Part shown: positions 7,455 through 10,258 of the stretch, one piece after another | Layout of the letters: every line of letters starts with the position of its first letter | Numbering within the stretch: the stretch's first letter is position 1 | Assembly: GCA_027593305.1 (NCBI GenBank) | Contig: JAQCJA010000129.1 | Span: 1 to 10,258, forward strand | Length of the DNA stretch: 10,258 nucleotides | From: a bacterium | GTDB lineage: Bacteria; Latescibacterota; UBA2968; UBA8231 | Reading direction: 5' to 3' | Notes under the pieces: generated by a model | Seen by the model: the letters and a program-made list of their open reading frames with translations, nothing else | What the model was told of the DNA's origin: nothing | The model's database searches: none | Made by a program: the position numbers and the translations under genes

Positions 7455-8162
7455 TCAACTGATACCCATCTTGGCCTTGAGCTGTGCCAGGGAGTCCGCC
7501 GCCTGGGTATTGCCGCCGCTGCCCAGTGCCTTGTCGATCTCGCTGTCCACGGAACTCCCTGCATCGGCCATATCACCATACGCCTCGGCGAGAGCCTCTT
7601 CCTCGGAGACCTTCTCCTTCATCCGTTCCAACAGAGCTACCGTGCCCTTGGAATCCACATTGGACAGACGCTGGTTGATCTTGCGCGTCGCATTGGCCGT
7701 TCGCGCCCGGGCCTTGAGCATGACCAGATCGTTTTCGTACGAGGTGATCTTCGACTTCAGATCGTTGACGTTGCTCTGCAACTTGGCAACCATCTGCTGT
7801 TGCTGCTGCGCCTGTTCACTGCCCTGCGTCGCCCGTGCCGCCGCTTCTTCCTTGCGGCTCAGTGCCTCCATGGCGAGCCGCTCCGCCTCACTCGCCTCGA
7901 CGTCGCCGGACTGCCCCTTCTGCAGCAACAACATGGCCTTGCGCTCGTAGTCCTGAGCGAGTCGCCCGGTGTCCTCGGCGTCCTTGGTCATACGAATGGC
8001 CAGAGACTTGACCTCCGCCAGACTTTTGAGGCTTTCCTGCAGGTCTTTGCGCAGGTCACGCACTGCCTGCTCACTCATCTTGATGGGATCCTCAAGCCTG
8101 TCGACGAGGGCGTGTGCCTCGGACTCACCAGCTTTGAAGAGTCGATGAAAAATGCCAGCCAT
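7455..8162 (-). CDS. PspA/IM30 family membrane-remodelling protein (YjfJ-like)
   Basis: This 235-residue protein is almost wholly alpha-helical. It starts MAGIFHRLFKAGESEAHALVDRLEDP, the PspA/Vipp1 pattern of a short amphipathic helix followed by the conserved EDP. Long coiled coils occupy about 26-165, including a Gln run at 119-123, followed by ARARTANATRKINQRLS and helices up to about 212. The C-terminal tail ends LAQLKAKMGIS. PspA/IM30 proteins form ESCRT-III-like assemblies that bind and repair the inner membrane. Length and surroundings (DUF2170 just upstream, DUF350 downstream) match E. coli YjfJ better than canonical PspA, and no PspB/PspC/PspF genes are present. The ATG at 8162 has AGGGG at 8172-8176, 9 bases upstream. 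The gene sits 26 bases after the DUF2170 gene and 10 bases before the flavoenzyme. Soluble/peripheral membrane protein. Confidence 0.92.
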   Translation of the reverse strand: MAGIFHRLFKAGESEAHALVDRLEDPIKMSEQAVRDLRKDLQESLKSLAEVKSLAIRMTKDAEDTGRLAQDYERKAMLLLQKGQSGDVEASEAERLAMEALSRKEEAAARATQGSEQAQQQQQMVAKLQSNVNDLKSKITSYENDLVMLKARARTANATRKINQRLSNVDSKGTVALLERMKEKVSEEEALAEAYGDMADAGSSVDSEIDKALGSGGNTQAADSLAQLKAKMGIS

Positions 8163-8188
8163 ACGAAATTTCCCCTGTTGATCTCTTG

Positions 8189-8584
8189 TTAGGCGGCGAA
8201 ACCGAGAAGCTCGTTGCTGTTCTCGGCCAGACCCAGACTAAGGGCATTGATGGTCGCTTCGAGCTCGTTCAGATCGAGATTGTCGAGAGCGAGTGTGTTG
8301 CGGTAGAGGAGGATGTCCCCCTCCTCGTTGAGGACGAAGGCACCGAAGACCAGGGTGCGGTTGATCTGCAGAATGCGCCGATAGACGGTAGCGCTCACCT
8401 CTCCCTGGAACTTGAGAATGAGTTGCTCCAGTACCACCAGATCTTCTTCGCAGTCGATGACCAGTTCGTGAATGCCACGATCCTCGTCGTTGATCACCAC
8501 GATCTCGTCCTCGGGAATCTCGTCGTCAATAGAGAAACCCAGGTCAAGAATGAAACTCTTGACACGTTCAAAATTGTCTGCCAT
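8189..8584 (-). CDS. DUF2170 (YjfI-like) protein, probable PspA partner
   Basis: This 131-residue, strongly acidic protein has no signal peptide or membrane helix. Its pattern of alternating strands and helices includes IHELVIDCEEDLVVLEQLIL (38-57), RTLVFGAFVLNEEGDILLYRNTL (76-98) and an ending ELEATINALSLGLAENSNELLGF. This matches the YjfI/DUF2170 type, a fold likened to CesT/YbjN-type chaperone-like proteins. Size and position directly before a PspA-family gene equal those of E. coli yjfI before yjfJ. A role as a regulator or chaperone of the PspA-like protein is inferred, not shown. The ATG at 8584 has GAGGG (8589-8593) 4 bases upstream. It is the first gene of the tight nine-gene run, 90 bases after the J-domain gene, and its leader carries the 16-base repeats. 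Confidence 0.8.
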   Translation of the reverse strand: MADNFERVKSFILDLGFSIDDEIPEDEIVVINDEDRGIHELVIDCEEDLVVLEQLILKFQGEVSATVYRRILQINRTLVFGAFVLNEEGDILLYRNTLALDNLDLNELEATINALSLGLAENSNELLGFAA

Positions 8585-8627
8585 AAGGCCCTCGCCTGCT
8601 TGCGTTTTTGGGATGATCTCTGTTACT

Positions 8628-8640
8628 ACGAGTTACTCGT
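8628..8640. repeat. Short inverted repeat in the operon leader
   Basis: ACGAG-TTA-CTCGT, 5-base arms around 3 bases, about 45 bases before the DUF2170 start. On the minus strand the surroundings also repeat GTAAC three times (about 8622-8643). It is too short and lacks the T-run needed for an intrinsic terminator. It could be a binding site or chance. Confidence 0.35.
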
Positions 8641-8650
8641 TACAACCAGC

Positions 8651-8698
8651 TTGCTTCGTCACGAACTTGCTTCGTCACGAACTTGCTTCGTCACGAAC
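8651..8698. repeat. Three perfect tandem 16-bp repeats with an internal palindrome
   Basis: The unit TTGCTTCGTCACGAAC occurs at 8651-8666, 8667-8682 and 8683-8698 without a mismatch. Each copy contains the 11-base palindrome TTCGTCACGAA. The array lies 67 bases upstream of the DUF2170 start and covers the last seven sense codons and the stop codon of the J-domain gene. The 16-base period puts successive palindromes about one and a half helical turns apart. It may be an operator-like array for the operon, or a simple replication-slippage expansion. Confidence 0.85.
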
Positions 8699-9088
8699 AT
8701 GCTTGGGGCGCTCCAACGCTGCCACCAGTTCCTGATAGGCCTGGGTCAACTGGGCACTGAGTTGCTCTGCTACCTGCCGTCTCTGCGGGTCTGTACCGTG
8801 CAGATCCGGGTGATATCTCTTCATCATCTGCTTCCACGCTGTACGCACCGTCTGCGAGTCCGATCCGTAGGGTATCTCAAGATTGGCGTAATAGCCGGCC
8901 AATTCATCATTCCTCGTCGTAGCGGCCTCCGACTCGGGTGCCTTCGGTTCATCCCCTCCCGGGGAATCGGCCTCTGCCGATGTGGTGCGTGGTGCGGGAC
9001 GAGCAGGTGGTGACAACCCGTCCCCGATGTGGGCGCGGGCGAGGTGGAAGAGTCGACTGAACAGTTCTCCAGGCAAACGGATTTCCAA
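8675..9088 (-). CDS. J-domain (DnaJ-like) protein
   Basis: This 137-residue protein has a C-terminal J domain (about 66-123). Its signature is MMKRYHPDLHG with His-Pro-Asp at 93-95, preceded by YYANLEIPYGSDSQTVRTAWKQ and followed by a final helix AQLTQAYQELVAAL. J domains stimulate the ATPase of DnaK/Hsp70. The N-terminus (1-25) looks like an amphipathic helix and is followed by a Pro/Ala/Glu-rich linker (26-60). A J domain at the C-terminus is unlike canonical DnaJ and suggests a specialised targeting cochaperone. The start is uncertain: an in-frame TGA lies just upstream, so TTG at 9088 is the earliest choice, but it has no clear Shine-Dalgarno site; TTG at residue 5 is an alternative. The last residues, VRDEASS, are encoded by the 16-base repeats. 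It may be the first gene of the operon or a separate unit. Confidence 0.82.
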   Translation of the reverse strand: MEIRLPGELFSRLFHLARAHIGDGLSPPARPAPRTTSAEADSPGGDEPKAPESEAATTRNDELAGYYANLEIPYGSDSQTVRTAWKQMMKRYHPDLHGTDPQRRQVAEQLSAQLTQAYQELVAALERPKHVRDEASS

Positions 9089-9106
9089 CGGGTTTCAACA
9101 AGCATG

Positions 9107-9116
9107 TGTTGCAACA
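9107..9116. promoter_or_regulatory. Candidate operator palindrome between divergent genes
   Basis: TGTTGCAACA is a perfect 10-base palindrome. CAACA at 9096-9100 and CATG sequences on both sides (9103-9106 and 9119-9122) make the neighbourhood more symmetric. Its place between divergent genes fits a regulator site, such as a LacI- or GntR-type operator for the sugar-acid gene. No regulator gene is in the window. Confidence 0.35.
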
Positions 9117-9231
9117 GCCATGTGATCGATCTGAATCAATCCTGCAGCAGCAGAAGCTCAATTTACAGGGCAAGGTGGTCCCGGTCCAGATTCTTGCGTC
9201 CCTTCCGCTTCCCTCTATCATTGCCCCAGCG

Positions 9232-9237
9232 AAAGGA
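9232..9237 (+). promoter_or_regulatory. Shine-Dalgarno site for the dehydratase gene
   Basis: AAAGGA lies 5 bases before the ATG at 9243 and fixes that start. Confidence 0.7.
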
Positions 9238-9242
9238 CTGAA

Positions 9243-10258
9243 ATGGCCACGGTTGAACGCATTGAACTGTTCCGCCTTGAACCGCCCCCCGCGGAGCACG
9301 CAGGCACAGCGCCCACCCATGACGGTTGGCAGAAAACCCTCAAGCAGGCAACTCCCTTCGACCGCTTCGAAGAGCCACTGAACCGGCGAGAACCAGGTGG
9401 CGTGATCTGGGTGAAAGCCACTGCCAGCAACGGTACCTTTGGCCTCGGCAGCACCGACACGGGCGACACGGCAGCCATTGTCATCGCCCAGTCTCTCGCC
9501 CCAGCCGTCATTGGTCAGGACGTGGGCGCCGTCGATGCCTGCAATGACCGCATGTGGCACGCCTGCATTTCCTTTGGCATGGAAGGCCTTGCTGCACGGG
9601 CTGTCGCCGGCGTCGATCTGGCGCTGTGGGACCTGTGGGGAAAGTCTGTCGGACAGCCCGTCTATCGTCTTGCAGGTGGTCCACAGAAGCGCAGGTTGCC
9701 CTGCTATCTGACAGGCAATGATGTCGCCTGGGGCATGGAACTCGGCTTCCAGAAGTTCAAGCTCGCGCGGCCCGCATCCGTGTATGACGGGCAGGCAGGC
9801 ATCGACAGCACAATCGAGATGATTGCCAAAGCGAGAGAAAGGATCGGCGCCGATGCCGATCTCATGCTGGACTGCTGGATGGCCTACGACGTCGACTACG
9901 GGGTTCGCATGTGTGAGGCCCTGCGCCCGTACCGGATGGCCTGGATGGAGGAGATGTTGCCATACTGGAACTACGAGGGCTACAAAGCGCTGCGCCAGCG
10001 CGTTCCCTGGCAGACCATGGCCACCGGCGAGCACTGGTCCACCAAACACCCGGGCATCCGCGCCGTGCAGGATCGCCAGGTGGATCTGATCCAGGCAGAC
10101 ATCAAATGGATCGGCGGTTTCACCGAGGCCATGAAGCTCGCCCACGCCGCCGACGCCTGTGGCATTCCCATGTGCCTGCATACGGGGGCCAACGAGCTCT
10201 TTGGCCAGCATTGGAGCTTCGCTGCACCCCACGTCCACCTCATCGAGTACATCCTTAT
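9243..10258 (+). CDS. Enolase-superfamily sugar-acid dehydratase (L-rhamnonate dehydratase-like), 3' partial
   Basis: The frame is open from the ATG at 9243 to the window end (338 residues; the family has about 390-400). It belongs to the mandelate-racemase side of the enolase superfamily. An N-terminal capping domain is followed by VAGVDLALWDLWGK (about 121-134), KFK (171-173), and a TIM-barrel with the three Mg2+ ligands Asp210 (LMLDCWM), Glu236 (WMEEMLP) and Glu263 (TGEHW). His264 directly follows the third ligand and His313 lies in CLHTGAN. The spacing and the LMLDCWM and GEH motifs match E. coli L-rhamnonate dehydratase (RhmD), which dehydrates the sugar acid to the 2-keto-3-deoxy form. 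The substrate could be another acid sugar. It is divergent from the operon and probably unrelated to it, perhaps opening a sugar-acid catabolic cluster beyond the window. Confidence 0.9.
   Translation, partial: MATVERIELFRLEPPPAEHAGTAPTHDGWQKTLKQATPFDRFEEPLNRREPGGVIWVKATASNGTFGLGSTDTGDTAAIVIAQSLAPAVIGQDVGAVDACNDRMWHACISFGMEGLAARAVAGVDLALWDLWGKSVGQPVYRLAGGPQKRRLPCYLTGNDVAWGMELGFQKFKLARPASVYDGQAGIDSTIEMIAKARERIGADADLMLDCWMAYDVDYGVRMCEALRPYRMAWMEEMLPYWNYEGYKALRQRVPWQTMATGEHWSTKHPGIRAVQDRQVDLIQADIKWIGGFTEAMKLAHAADACGIPMCLHTGANELFGQHWSFAAPHVHLIEYIL

Larger units (their letters stand above)
9089..9242. other. Divergent intergenic region
   Basis: These 154 bases separate the divergently transcribed J-domain and dehydratase genes, so promoters for both should lie here. 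I see no convincing -35/-10 pair for either side. The only clear structures are the palindrome at 9107-9116, a GATCGATC at 9124-9131 and the dehydratase ribosome binding site. Confidence 0.6.

Noticed and set aside
7445..7579. N-terminal extension of the flavoenzyme to 7579
   Set aside because: It would overlap the PspA-like gene by 125 bases and move the Tat signal 45 residues inward; the ATG at 7444 gives a standard Tat signal at the N-terminus.
7323..8192. Plus-strand ORF of 289 codons
   Set aside because: Antisense to the PspA-like gene. Its Leu/Gln-rich product reflects the coiled-coil codons on the other strand.
8628..8640. Intrinsic terminator after the J-domain gene
   Set aside because: The stem is only 5 base pairs and no T-run follows on the minus strand, so termination is unlikely and readthrough into the operon is possible.
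8651..8698. CRISPR-like array
   Set aside because: The three 16-base copies are directly contiguous with no spacers, and no cas genes are present.
8949..10238. Minus-strand ORF of 429 codons opposite the dehydratase
   Set aside because: The plus strand encodes an enolase-superfamily protein with all metal ligands. The minus-strand product shows no recognisable family and is a shadow.

Overview
The window is GC-rich (about 60% by eye) and tightly packed. Many starts are GTG or TTG and adjacent genes abut or overlap, as in a proteobacterial chromosome. The gene set resembles the Escherichia coli yjfI-yjfJ-yjfK-yjfL-yjfM cluster (DUF2170, PspA/IM30, DUF2491, DUF350, DUF1190 lipoprotein). A gammaproteobacterium is therefore the best guess, but no marker gene fixes the taxon.

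Layout. Bases 1-608 (+) hold the 3' part of a histidine-phosphatase gene that lacks its N-terminal RHG. From 9088 down to 605 the minus strand carries ten collinear genes. In transcription order they are: a J-domain protein; a DUF2170/YjfI-like protein; a PspA/IM30 (YjfJ-like) coiled-coil protein; a Tat-exported FAD-dependent oxidoreductase; a membrane-anchored spermidine-synthase-like protein; a DUF4178-like protein; a lipoprotein with a YgiB/YjfM-like C-terminus; a duplicated DUF350 (YjfL-like) membrane protein; a 2-TM potassium channel with an RCK domain; and S-adenosylmethionine decarboxylase (SpeD). The nine genes from DUF2170 to SpeD are spaced by -4 to 39 bases and look like one operon. 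The operon meets the phosphatase gene tail to tail, with overlapping stop codons. At 9243 (+) a divergent enolase-superfamily gene of the L-rhamnonate dehydratase type begins and runs off the window end.

How the genes may work together (inference). SpeD makes decarboxylated SAM, the aminopropyl donor. The membrane SpeE-like protein could transfer that group at the inner membrane. The Tat-exported flavoenzyme could oxidise an amine or other product on the outer side. PspA with its DUF2170 partner, the DUF350 protein, the RCK channel and the lipoprotein suggest a membrane-integrity or ion-homeostasis module. The operon is therefore a candidate system coupling polyamine-type chemistry to envelope maintenance.

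Regulatory sequence. Three perfect tandem copies of a 16-base unit, each holding the palindrome TTCGTCACGAA, lie at 8651-8698 just upstream of the operon and supply the last codons of the J-domain gene. A perfect 10-base palindrome lies between the divergent J-domain and dehydratase genes. I found no tRNA, rRNA, CRISPR array, insertion sequence or convincing intrinsic terminator, and no gene-free stretch longer than about 155 bases.
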